In this document: positions 52,346-59,791 of the stretch, piece after piece
Layout: each line of letters opens with the position of its first letter
Numbering within the stretch: position 1 is the stretch's first letter
Source: an uncultured Acetatifactor sp.
Lineage (GTDB): Bacteria; Bacillota; Clostridia; Lachnospirales; Lachnospiraceae
Length of the DNA: 64,000 nucleotides
Direction: 5' to 3'
Assembly: GCA_947625675.1 (NCBI GenBank)
Contig: CANQPH010000003.1
Coordinates: 1-64,000, forward strand
Translations under genes and position numbers: made by a program
Notes under the pieces: generated by a model
Databases searched by the model: none
What the model was told of the DNA's origin: nothing
Seen by the model: the letters and a program-made list of their open reading frames with translations, nothing else

Positions 52346-53563
52346 TCATCGGACATCAAAGGGACGAAGCGCATCGCTCACATAATACTGGATCCTGGTA
52401 CGCTGCCTGCCTCTGATAAATTGACTGTTAATCCGTTTCTGAATAACCTTGCAGCCTTCCCTGGTGACGTTGGTCAGGAGAATCAAATACTGTCCCTTTC
52501 CATAACAATTCACGGCGTCGCCATGGCGGACTGATTTCAAAATAGCCTGTTCCAACCGTTCGGAAAGCTCGTCCAGCATGGAACCTCCCCGCATGGGGTT
52601 CCCCTTGCAGTCCACCACGGTGCACAGCATCAGATAGACCGACTGGCCGCCTCTCTCCAGCATCCGTTCCAGGAGCTGATAAATCCCCTGAAACACGGGA
52701 TAGGTACAAAGAAATCCTCCCGAACCTCCCCCTTCCTCTCCGCATTCTTCGGACAATTCGGTCTGGATCTCTTCCAGAGTGGAGTGTCTGTGCTGGATCT
52801 GTTCCCCCAACTTCTGGTAAAAAGAGGTGAATTGTTTGGAAGGTTTCAGTCCCTGTTGTTGAAAATAATAGTCCACGGTATCCTCGTAGAACCTTTGGGC
52901 TTCCTCGAAACGGCCCTCGGCGACCATGGCTTCCATGGTGATGACCTCCCAATCCGCCAGGGGCTGGATCTGGGACGCATACAGTCCCAACTCTCTCATC
53001 CTTTCGAAATCCCCGGAACGCCGCAGGAGAATATGGGCGGATTCCACGCATTCGCAGAACCTCTCCCGATACCTTCTGGCTTCCTGGGCCACCCAGATCA
53101 TCCCGCTCTGCATGGGCAGGAACTCTCCTTTGTAAACCTGGCAGGCCTCTAAAAACAGCTCCCTTTTCCGATCCGGATCTTCTTCCTCGTTCGCCCGGGC
53201 ACAAAGACTCTCGAACCAGTCCCCGTCTTCCGTCACAGGGATCTGATCGGTCCAATAAATCACTCCCTTGCGCTGTTTAAAGTAATCCATTTCCGGCAAT
53301 CCCATTTTTCTCAAGCTTTTCTTGGCGTTGTAGAGAACGCTCTGCAAGGTATGATGGACGTTGGCAAGCTCCTTGTCCCCGAAGAGATACTCTTCCACCT
53401 TGCCCTTCTCGATCCCGGTACGCCGATAGTGCAGGATGATCTGCATCAGGTAGATAAACTGGGACTCTCTGGATTTCTTGTCGCTCAGCAGGGATTTTCC
53501 ATTCCATTCCAGGGAAAAATTCCCCAGGGTATTCATATGCAATTCATTCTCCAGGACATCCAC
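52346..53563 (-). CDS. BTAD-domain (SARP-like) regulator with degenerate GGDEF-like tail
   Basis: A regulator of about 405 residues: N-terminal winged helix (LGNFSLEWNGKSLLSDKKSR), a bacterial transcriptional activation domain of TPR-like helices (about 110-255, WFESLCARANEEEDPDRKRELFLEAC), and a C-terminal domain (about 300-400) with the helix-strand pattern of a GGDEF/cyclase fold but no GG(D/E)EF. The coding frame opens at GTG 53563, or better at ATG 53536 (GGAG 12 nt before). The strongest start signal, AGGAGG then ATG at 53573, is out of frame because of a nine-G run. It lies 25 bp after the signal-peptidase gene, so it likely controls the fibre operon. Confidence 0.82.
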   Translation of the reverse strand: MDVLENELHMNTLGNFSLEWNGKSLLSDKKSRESQFIYLMQIILHYRRTGIEKGKVEEYLFGDKELANVHHTLQSVLYNAKKSLRKMGLPEMDYFKQRKGVIYWTDQIPVTEDGDWFESLCARANEEEDPDRKRELFLEACQVYKGEFLPMQSGMIWVAQEARRYRERFCECVESAHILLRRSGDFERMRELGLYASQIQPLADWEVITMEAMVAEGRFEEAQRFYEDTVDYYFQQQGLKPSKQFTSFYQKLGEQIQHRHSTLEEIQTELSEECGEEGGGSGGFLCTYPVFQGIYQLLERMLERGGQSVYLMLCTVVDCKGNPMRGGSMLDELSERLEQAILKSVRHGDAVNCYGKGQYLILLTNVTREGCKVIQKRINSQFIRGRQRTRIQYYVSDALRPFDVR

Positions 53564-53571
53564 CCCCCCCC
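53563..53571 (-). repeat. Homopolymeric G9 tract at the start of the BTAD regulator gene
   Basis: The minus strand reads AGGAGG, nine bases, ATG (53573-53571), then the G run continues to 53563 before TGGATG. With nine G the ATG frame ends after nine codons at TGA 53546-53544. With eight G it joins the regulator frame as Met-Gly-Gly-Val-Asp. This is the layout of a slipped-strand phase-variation switch, or of a homopolymer sequencing error. Confidence 0.6.
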
Positions 53572-53588
53572 ATATAACCTTTCCTCCT

Positions 53589-54116
53589 TTACCCGTCCGT
53601 CCTTCTCCTGGAACGCAGCACGCTGGCCAGAAGGTTCAGCATTACCCCGGAAGCCGCAAAGCAAATCACGTAAAGCTTCCCGATGTCGTTGGTAAACAAA
53701 AACAACAGCCGTCCCAACACCGGAACGTGATACGTCACCCTCCCGATCACATCCCCATAGGGCACCGCATTCAGATCCTCTCCCGCATTGGCGTCCCCCT
53801 TGGTGGTCAGCTCTCCCTCCACCCTGTTGTTGCGCACCAGGCGGTGGCTGACCACGGAATTGCCGCTGCGAAAGGCGATTACCTCCCCTTCCGGCAGATC
53901 CTCGGGTTCCGCATGCTCCACGTATAGGAGACTTCCCACGGGGATCGCCGGTTCCATGCTCCCGCTCACCACGCTGTAGATCTCATAGCCCAGGAAGCGG
54001 GGAACCGTCACGGGCAGGGCGCAAAGGATCACGGACAACAGGATCAGCGTTCCCAGCAGATTGCAGAGGAAGGGAACGAAGCCGCCGGTTTTGCCGCTTT
54101 TCCGTCCCTTACTCAT
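53589..54116 (-). CDS. SipW-type signal peptidase I
   Basis: A 175-residue membrane-bound signal peptidase of the ER-like (SipW) class. A first membrane helix (about 18-38) leads to VVSGSMEP with nucleophile Ser53. The general base is histidine, in VVSHRLV (His91), rather than the lysine of ordinary SPase I. TKGDAN (106-110) and a second membrane helix near the C-terminus complete the fold. SipW enzymes mature TasA-like fibre proteins with distinctive signal peptides. At least two such proteins are encoded upstream (56101-57006 and 57044-57580). It overlaps the preceding gene by 8 bp. Confidence 0.92.
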   Translation of the reverse strand: MSKGRKSGKTGGFVPFLCNLLGTLILLSVILCALPVTVPRFLGYEIYSVVSGSMEPAIPVGSLLYVEHAEPEDLPEGEVIAFRSGNSVVSHRLVRNNRVEGELTTKGDANAGEDLNAVPYGDVIGRVTYHVPVLGRLLFLFTNDIGKLYVICFAASGVMLNLLASVLRSRRRTDG

Positions 54117-55221
54117 CCTTTTTCTTTTCCCGCTTCCTTCCGAATTTCAAGAGCAGGAAGAACCCCGTCAGGATGCATCCGGCGGAAATCGCCGCCACCA
54201 CCGCATTGGCCGCCAGATTTATCCGCACCGCGTCATTGCCTATCTGGAGAGGCCTGTCACTTTGTCCCGGCACAATCCCTCCCGCCTGGGGCACCTGCTG
54301 ATCGTCAATGTCCAGGTATTCGTCAGGGCCCAAAGGCGTGTCATTCTCGTCGATTTCCACGTCGTCAGGATTGGCATCCTGGCCGCCGGGCTGGGCTTCC
54401 CCGCCTGCGCCCCCCGCATCGTCAAAGTTGGTGCCGCCCTGATCGATCACTCCGGTCCCAGGCTGGCCTTCTCCAGCCTGCTGGCCTTCCCCGCCAGGCT
54501 GCGCTTCCCCGCCGGGCGGGTTTCCTTCCGTCCCCCCGGGCTGAACCGTCCCGGGCTGTGCGGGAGCTGCCGGAGTCTGAATCCTGGTGTATTCGAAATT
54601 GATCTCATTGCTCTCGCCCTTGACCAGAGTCTTTCCAATATTGTAGGCCTGCGGCTGGTACCCTTCGATATACAGATAGGCCACCACCGCCTTGTCGCCG
54701 GCGTTGCCATAGTAGGTGCGGCTGGGCGCCAGCTCTGCGCCGGTTCCCGCTTCCACGTAATTGACCTGATAGGATACCAGGTCGCCGCTGATCCCATAGG
54801 CCACCACGAAATCCTGGTCCTCGGTCACGGTAAAAGCGTTCAGGGACACGGTGCTGTTGTCCATGCCGCTTTCCCGGATGCCCTTGACATAATACTTGCT
54901 CCCGTCAGAGGGTTCCGCCATCTCCTGATAGAAAATCAGCGTATCGCCCCTCATCAGGCCTTCATATACCAGCACCTCGCCCTTTCCGTCGGGATCCACT
55001 CCCCGGATCTGGGTCAGGGCCCCGTCCCGGATCACGTTCAGGGTATCGCCGTTATGGATCGAACCCTGCTTACCGGCATAAAATCTCACCGTGTATGTGT
55101 ACCCTTCTGCCCGGGCCTCCAGACCGCAGTTCACCATCATGCCCAGAACCAGGCAAAGAGCGCAGGCCAGGGCCAGGCATCTGGCGCCAATGGGAAAAAA
55201 TCGCTGCTTCCAAGGTCTCAT
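54109..55221 (-). CDS. Surface protein with MucBP-like domain and Pro/Gly-rich stalk
   Basis: A 370-residue exported protein. A signal peptide (about 1-38) is followed by beta-rich modules; the second (about 150-210, VSYQVNYVEAGTGAEL to GYQPQAYNIGKTLVKGESNEINFEYT) looks like a MucBP-type repeat. A Gly/Pro/Gln-rich stalk (about 215-325) and a C-terminal membrane helix with a Lys/Arg-rich tail follow. No LPxTG-like motif is seen before the helix, so it is probably membrane-anchored. Overlaps its neighbours on both sides, so translationally coupled in the fibre operon. Confidence 0.75.
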   Translation of the reverse strand: MRPWKQRFFPIGARCLALACALCLVLGMMVNCGLEARAEGYTYTVRFYAGKQGSIHNGDTLNVIRDGALTQIRGVDPDGKGEVLVYEGLMRGDTLIFYQEMAEPSDGSKYYVKGIRESGMDNSTVSLNAFTVTEDQDFVVAYGISGDLVSYQVNYVEAGTGAELAPSRTYYGNAGDKAVVAYLYIEGYQPQAYNIGKTLVKGESNEINFEYTRIQTPAAPAQPGTVQPGGTEGNPPGGEAQPGGEGQQAGEGQPGTGVIDQGGTNFDDAGGAGGEAQPGGQDANPDDVEIDENDTPLGPDEYLDIDDQQVPQAGGIVPGQSDRPLQIGNDAVRINLAANAVVAAISAGCILTGFFLLLKFGRKREKKKDE

Positions 55222-56087
55222 TCTTTCCCCTCCTTCCGATTTCTCCTAAGGTTCACCAGGGCGAAAGCCATAAGCGTCGCCCCGGCAACGGTCAAGCCGA
55301 TCAAAAGCGGCAGGGGCAGGCTCTCGTCTCCGGTCTGCACCGGTGCGATATGGGATTCCACGGCGGCAGAGCTGGGCGAAGAAGGCGAAGGAGTCTCCGA
55401 CGGCGTCGTCGTATTCGTGGTCGAAGCCGGCGCATTTCGGGAGAGCTCCACCGCAAAATTCATTTGCAGCTGCGCCCAGGTGTCCTGATAAGCGTTGCCC
55501 TGCGTCTCCCCGTCCAAGGATACCTGGAGAGTGACGGAGCCGCTTTCTCCTTTTTCAAGGGTATCCAAATAGAAATAATTCTCCAGACTGTCCGTGGCCT
55601 CGTGCAGACCCTCTCCGGCGTTTTCAATATCTTCCTCCGATTGTTCGCCGCCCACCGTGTCGCTGGAAAAAAGAGTGTTGACCACACCGTCCTTGTCCGT
55701 GTAATCCAGGATGTAGGTATAAGCGCCCCCTGCGGCGCCCGCATTATCCACGCTCTCTTCCAGGGAAGAAAGCACCTCGTTGGTCATGTACCAATCCGTG
55801 GCGGAATCGTTCTCATTTTTCAGATTCACCACAATGACCGCAGTATCGCCGGGCTGCAGGCCCGTGACCACATCTACCAAATCCTGGGTTTTGAAATTGC
55901 TGTCCAGGACAGGATTCTCTCCTGCCGTGAACGTCACCGTCCAATCCGACCCGCCATAAGAGGTCTCGGCCCGGGCCGTCAGGACCCCCGGCTTCCAGGA
56001 CAACCCTGCCGCAAGCGCCAGGCAGAGGGCGGCCAGGCTCAAGAGCGGTGTTTTCGTCCACCCCAGATCACATTTCATCTTCCTCAT
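55218..56087 (-). CDS. Surface protein with PVQTGD-type sorting signal
   Basis: A 289-residue exported protein: signal peptide (about 1-40), a beta-sandwich fibre-like domain (WTVTFTAGENPVLDSNF, GLQPGDTAVIVVNLKN), a Thr/Ser/Pro-rich stalk (about 220-245), then PVQTGDE, a hydrophobic helix and the basic tail RRNRKEGKE. This is a sortase-type C-terminal anchor, although the motif is a variant of LPxTG. The domain pattern is like camelysin/TasA-style proteins. It overlaps the MucBP-like gene by 4 bp. Confidence 0.75.
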   Translation of the reverse strand: MRKMKCDLGWTKTPLLSLAALCLALAAGLSWKPGVLTARAETSYGGSDWTVTFTAGENPVLDSNFKTQDLVDVVTGLQPGDTAVIVVNLKNENDSATDWYMTNEVLSSLEESVDNAGAAGGAYTYILDYTDKDGVVNTLFSSDTVGGEQSEEDIENAGEGLHEATDSLENYFYLDTLEKGESGSVTLQVSLDGETQGNAYQDTWAQLQMNFAVELSRNAPASTTNTTTPSETPSPSSPSSAAVESHIAPVQTGDESLPLPLLIGLTVAGATLMAFALVNLRRNRKEGKE

Positions 56088-56100
56088 TCCCGCAACCTCC

Positions 56101-57006
56101 TTACTGCGCCCCGTCGAGCAGCCGCAACGTGCCGTCTTCCACGGCGACTTTCTGGCCCCAGGCGCTCAGGATGGCGTCCGGCGCATTATGCTCCTGCACC
56201 GCATCCACCCGCACCTCCAGCTGGAACCGAGTCCCATCGTACTGATAAGCGGTGGTAATCGTCGTCCTGCCGCCCTCCTTGCGGATCTCCTGGCTCACCC
56301 GTCTGGCGGCTTCCCCGTCAATGGTCAGCGTGTCCGCAAAAGGCTCCGTCACGCAAGGGCCCGCCTCTTCCGGATCCTCTTCCCCGGGCGTCCTGTAAAC
56401 CAGGCCGCTGTAGTAGAGCACGGTTCGCTCATCGGTGGAAGACGCCTTATCCAGCAGCCAGCCATTGTTCACGCCGGTGGCATCACAGAGCAGATGCAGA
56501 TCGATCAGGGCGGGATCCAGATCCTGGGAATCCTTCTCCCCGTCCCCTTCTCCCTTGACGTAGGTCACCGTGCCGTCGCTTGCCGTCTTTTTCACCATCC
56601 AATATTTATAAATGCTGACCCGGACGTATTGATTGATGGTGCCGGTGTTCCGCACCGTCAGGACCTCCGGGTAAACCTGGCCGACCTTCAGCTCCTCGCC
56701 CTCGGCCAACATGCCGCTCAGCAGGACGCCGGTACGCTCGTCCCAGGTGCCGTCCCTGTTTTCCTTGTCATAATTTCTCCAGGCGACGGGTGACCCGTTT
56801 TCCTCCAAGGTCACGCCGATGTCATCCATCTGAATCTGCGACGCATAGGTGGAGCTGTTGTAGGTCAAAGCGGCCCTCGCCCCGCCGATGGAACTGGACA
56901 GGAGCAGCGCTACCGCCAGGAGGAACAGACCTGCGGTTCCCACCGGGGAGCAAAAGATTTTTTTCAGCTTTCCTCCGATTCCATTATGCTTTGTTTCCTT
57001 CTTCAT
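56101..57006 (-). CDS. TasA-like protein with SipW-type signal peptide
   Basis: A 301-residue secreted protein. After a basic N-terminus (1-17) the signal helix (about 22-45) ends GARAALTYNSSTYAS, a layout typical of SipW-cleaved substrates. The mature part is beta-rich with EVLTVRNTGTINQYVRVSIYKYW, as in fibre-forming proteins of the TasA/CalY group. There is no sorting signal and no C-terminal helix, so it would be released or polymerise. The gene is in the same operon as the SipW-type peptidase. Confidence 0.78.
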   Translation of the reverse strand: MKKETKHNGIGGKLKKIFCSPVGTAGLFLLAVALLLSSSIGGARAALTYNSSTYASQIQMDDIGVTLEENGSPVAWRNYDKENRDGTWDERTGVLLSGMLAEGEELKVGQVYPEVLTVRNTGTINQYVRVSIYKYWMVKKTASDGTVTYVKGEGDGEKDSQDLDPALIDLHLLCDATGVNNGWLLDKASSTDERTVLYYSGLVYRTPGEEDPEEAGPCVTEPFADTLTIDGEAARRVSQEIRKEGGRTTITTAYQYDGTRFQLEVRVDAVQEHNAPDAILSAWGQKVAVEDGTLRLLDGAQ

Positions 57007-57043
57007 CGCCCGTCACCTCCCGTCACCGCACTTTTTTCCTTCC

Positions 57044-57580
57044 TCATTGGACACCTCCCGTCACCAGGGGCGCCGACCATATCTCGGGATTCGGCTCTCC
57101 CTGCAGCAAAGAGGCCAGGGGCGTTCCGTCCGCACCGTATCGAACCGGTGCGCTCTCATAGATCACCACCACGTTGAAGCTGTCCCCGTCCTCCAGTTCT
57201 TCGTCCGCCGGGATGCCCTGAATCCTGACGAGCAGCTCTTCCGCAGTCTCTCCGCCGTTCAGGATATCGCCATAGTAATAGTAACCGTCCCCGCCCGGCT
57301 CCCATTTGCCGCTTTCGCTGGAGTACTCCAGGAGATAGTCGCCGCCGCAAAACGCTTTCGCCCGAATATAGACGGGCTGGGAACCCGGTTCGCTGACAAT
57401 CGACACATGCTTGGTCCAGTCATAGAAATCTTCCTCTATTTCCGTCCAGTCTCCCAGTTCCAGATTCTGTCCGCCCTGGGCCTCCGCATAGGTGGTAAAA
57501 TAAGCCCAGGCGACTCCCGTGCCGGACCCGATCGCCACCACCGCCGCAAGGGCTGCCAGAACAACGCCAATCTTCTTCAT
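57044..57580 (-). CDS. Small secreted protein with SipW-type signal peptide
   Basis: A 178-residue protein with a clear SipW-type leader: MKKIGVVLAALAAVVAIGSG then GVAWAYFTTYAEAQG. The start at 57580 is set by AGGAGG 9 nt upstream. The mature part is beta-sandwich-like (KHVSIVSEPGSQPVYIRAKAF) and resembles TasA-family subunits. No sorting signal. Likely a minor or anchoring subunit of the SipW-dependent fibre. Confidence 0.82.
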   Translation of the reverse strand: MKKIGVVLAALAAVVAIGSGTGVAWAYFTTYAEAQGGQNLELGDWTEIEEDFYDWTKHVSIVSEPGSQPVYIRAKAFCGGDYLLEYSSESGKWEPGGDGYYYYGDILNGGETAEELLVRIQGIPADEELEDGDSFNVVVIYESAPVRYGADGTPLASLLQGEPNPEIWSAPLVTGGVQ

Positions 57581-57597
57581 CCGATGGCCCTCCTTAC

Positions 57598-58740
57598 TCA
57601 CTGCCTGGTCCAGCTCCAGCCGGACTCTTCCTCGTATTCAAAATGGTTCTGGATGCCGCTTCCGCTGCGATCCTCCCAAGTGTATTCGTTCTCAAAGGAC
57701 ACGGAGACCACCTGATCCGCCGCAATCACCGCACTCCGGACCCCCTCCGCCGTCAGTTCATAGGAGGAACCGGAATACACCTCCGTCACCGTCACCTCGG
57801 CCCCCACGGGTATCCCCTCGATCAGGAGGGACTGGCTTCCCGCATCGGAGAAGGTCAGCGCCGCCACGTCGCTGTACACCCTCTCTCCGTCCAGCATGGC
57901 TTCGATGGAAAAAACGAAGGTCGCCTTTTCTCTTTCCCCGTGTCCCCCCAAAGACTCGTGAGCAAGCAAGGTCTTCACAATTTCCAGGGAGCCGAGACGG
58001 AGCTCCCGGGACGGCTTCAGGGAAATCCCCATCTCATAAAGCCATTCACCGGAATTCGCACTGCTCACGACGCCGTCCTCCGCTTCCTTGGAAGGAAGGG
58101 CCACCAATTCCGGCCGGAAGGTATAAAGATATTCCTCGGAATGGGCAACCGTGAAAATCTGTTCCCGGGCGCTTTCCGGGTCAGCGTCCTCGGCCGCACC
58201 CTCCGTTTCCTCCGCCGGAACCGTGATCACGTAGTCTTCCGCTTCCGCATCCCGGGCGATGATCAGGTACAAACCGGCCGACAGGAGTTCTCCGGAATCC
58301 AGGTGCGCTTCCTCCCCGGGCTGAAGCCCTCGTACCACCGGTTCCACCCCTTTCTCCAACAGGGCGATCCTGGCCGCCTCCTGGGCCAGGACATTCCAGG
58401 TCTGGTCGTCCGTCTCTTCCGGAAGGGTCAATCCTGCGAAATCCTCCCGCACTGCGAAACGATAGGCATCGTAACCGCTCTCTTCCACCGCATCCGCAAT
58501 CTGATACAGATCGAACACCACATGGTTCCCGTCCCCGCCCGTCAAATCCTGGGTAAATTCTTCGCTGCCGGGGCGAATCTTCAAAGAGCAGCCTTTCTCC
58601 AGATCCACCGCTTGCGCCGTCATGGAAAAGGTCTGCACCATCGCCCCAATCGTCAGTGCCAATGTCAATGCCAGCGCCAGGGCACGGCGCTCCCTATGAT
58701 TCACAGCCCCGCCCCTCCGGCTCAAATCACTTTTTCGCAT
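57598..58740 (-). CDS. Minor pilin-like protein (Cna-B/DUF7601-type), no sorting signal
   Basis: A protein of about 380 residues. The signal peptide (about 15-43, ending TAQA) is followed by a DLYQIAD-containing beta domain that resembles the N-terminal pilin domain, and a C-terminal Cna-B-like module (SLEIVKTLLAHES ... ATFVFSIEAMLDGE ... EVTVTEVYSGSSYEL). The protein stops at WSWTRQ without LPxTG, membrane helix or basic tail, which is odd for a sortase pilin. ATG 58740 is preferred over 58746 because AGGAGG is then 8 nt away. Perhaps a secreted adaptor between the sortase pilus and the TasA-like fibre. Confidence 0.75.
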   Translation of the reverse strand: MRKSDLSRRGGAVNHRERRALALALTLALTIGAMVQTFSMTAQAVDLEKGCSLKIRPGSEEFTQDLTGGDGNHVVFDLYQIADAVEESGYDAYRFAVREDFAGLTLPEETDDQTWNVLAQEAARIALLEKGVEPVVRGLQPGEEAHLDSGELLSAGLYLIIARDAEAEDYVITVPAEETEGAAEDADPESAREQIFTVAHSEEYLYTFRPELVALPSKEAEDGVVSSANSGEWLYEMGISLKPSRELRLGSLEIVKTLLAHESLGGHGEREKATFVFSIEAMLDGERVYSDVAALTFSDAGSQSLLIEGIPVGAEVTVTEVYSGSSYELTAEGVRSAVIAADQVVSVSFENEYTWEDRSGSGIQNHFEYEEESGWSWTRQ

Positions 58741-58762
58741 AAGCATTTCCTCCTCATAGACT

Positions 58763-59644
58763 CTACTTGTCTTCCATCCCTTTGCGGAACTCTTCCACCA
58801 ATCGCCTCTGATCCCGTCGGACGGGCTTGAAGCTGTAATAAATCAGCATTATGGCAAGCACCACAAACAACAGGGGGATCCCCACTGCGGGCATCACCAG
58901 ATAGGAAGGGATCCGCACCGCTTCGTTGACGACTGCCGCCGCCTCTCTGATGTTTTCTATTCTGGTTCCCCGGACCAGGATCCGGTGGGTATTGACCCCA
59001 TAGGGGGTACAAGTGATCAGCGTGCAGTAATCCTTCCCCTTCTCGATGGACAGTTCGGAGACCTCGTAAGGGAGCACGATCCGGATCTGGTCCACCATGT
59101 ACGTCACCACCTGGCCCAATATGGTTATGGTAAAAATATCTCCTTCCACCACTTTGTCCAGATCGGTGAACAATCTGGCGGAGGGCAGGCCCCGATGGCC
59201 GGAAATGGCGGCATGGGTGCTTTCTCCCCCGATGGGAAGGGACGTCCCCTCCAGGTGCCCTGCGGCAATCTGGAGGACCGCTTCGTCCGTCCCATGGTAA
59301 ATGGGAAGGTTCACATCGATGGCCGGGATCTGAATATATCCCATGACGCCGGTCCCCGTAGGATCCAGCAGACTGTTATATTCTTCCAGCTCCTCCTGGG
59401 ACAGTTCAAACTTCACGCCTTCCAGGGCCAGCTTCTCGTTGTATTTTTCTGCCGCCTCCAGCAGAGCGTTTCCCTCTTCCCCGGAAATGTTCTCCACCGC
59501 TTCCACGTAAGAAGCGATGGCCCTGGACTGGTGCATGGAATTCCACCAGTCGCTGACGGTAGGATACAACAGTAGGCAAAGCCCTGCGCATAAGATCAGG
59601 AGCAACACAATCGTCGTCCAATGCTTTTTGAGAAATTTCTTCAT
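58763..59644 (-). CDS. srtC: Class C sortase (pilin polymerase)
   Basis: A 293-residue membrane transpeptidase linking pilin subunits through LPxTG and a pilin lysine. An N-terminal helix (about 9-28) is followed by a region with the lid-like DPTGTG, catalytic His150 (ISGHRG), Cys212 (TLITCTP) and Arg221 (THRILVRG), then a C-terminal helix and basic tail. That two-helix layout is class C. The start at 59644 follows AGGGAG 9 nt upstream; the longer frame to 59719 overlaps the upstream hairpin. It is immediately downstream of the major pilin. Confidence 0.94.
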   Translation of the reverse strand: MKKFLKKHWTTIVLLLILCAGLCLLLYPTVSDWWNSMHQSRAIASYVEAVENISGEEGNALLEAAEKYNEKLALEGVKFELSQEELEEYNSLLDPTGTGVMGYIQIPAIDVNLPIYHGTDEAVLQIAAGHLEGTSLPIGGESTHAAISGHRGLPSARLFTDLDKVVEGDIFTITILGQVVTYMVDQIRIVLPYEVSELSIEKGKDYCTLITCTPYGVNTHRILVRGTRIENIREAAAVVNEAVRIPSYLVMPAVGIPLLFVVLAIMLIYYSFKPVRRDQRRLVEEFRKGMEDK

Positions 59645-59704
59645 TTCAGGACACTCCCTACCAATGTATACTAATTCCTGATTGTTTTCAGGTTCCTCAC
59701 CGCA

Positions 59705-59734
59705 CCGGCCCCTCCCCACAGGGAGGGGAGCCGG
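59705..59734 (-). promoter_or_regulatory. GC-rich hairpin between major pilin and sortase genes
   Basis: CCGGCCCCTCCC (59705-59716) pairs with GGGAGGGGAGCCGG (59721-59734), with a small second hairpin (CGGCG/CGCC) beside it. There is no T run. It could stabilise the pilin transcript and reduce sortase expression. Confidence 0.6.
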
Positions 59735-59791
59735 AGCGGCGAAGCAACGCCTATTTCTTTTTCATTCGAGCTTTCCGCCGAGCCGGAATCC

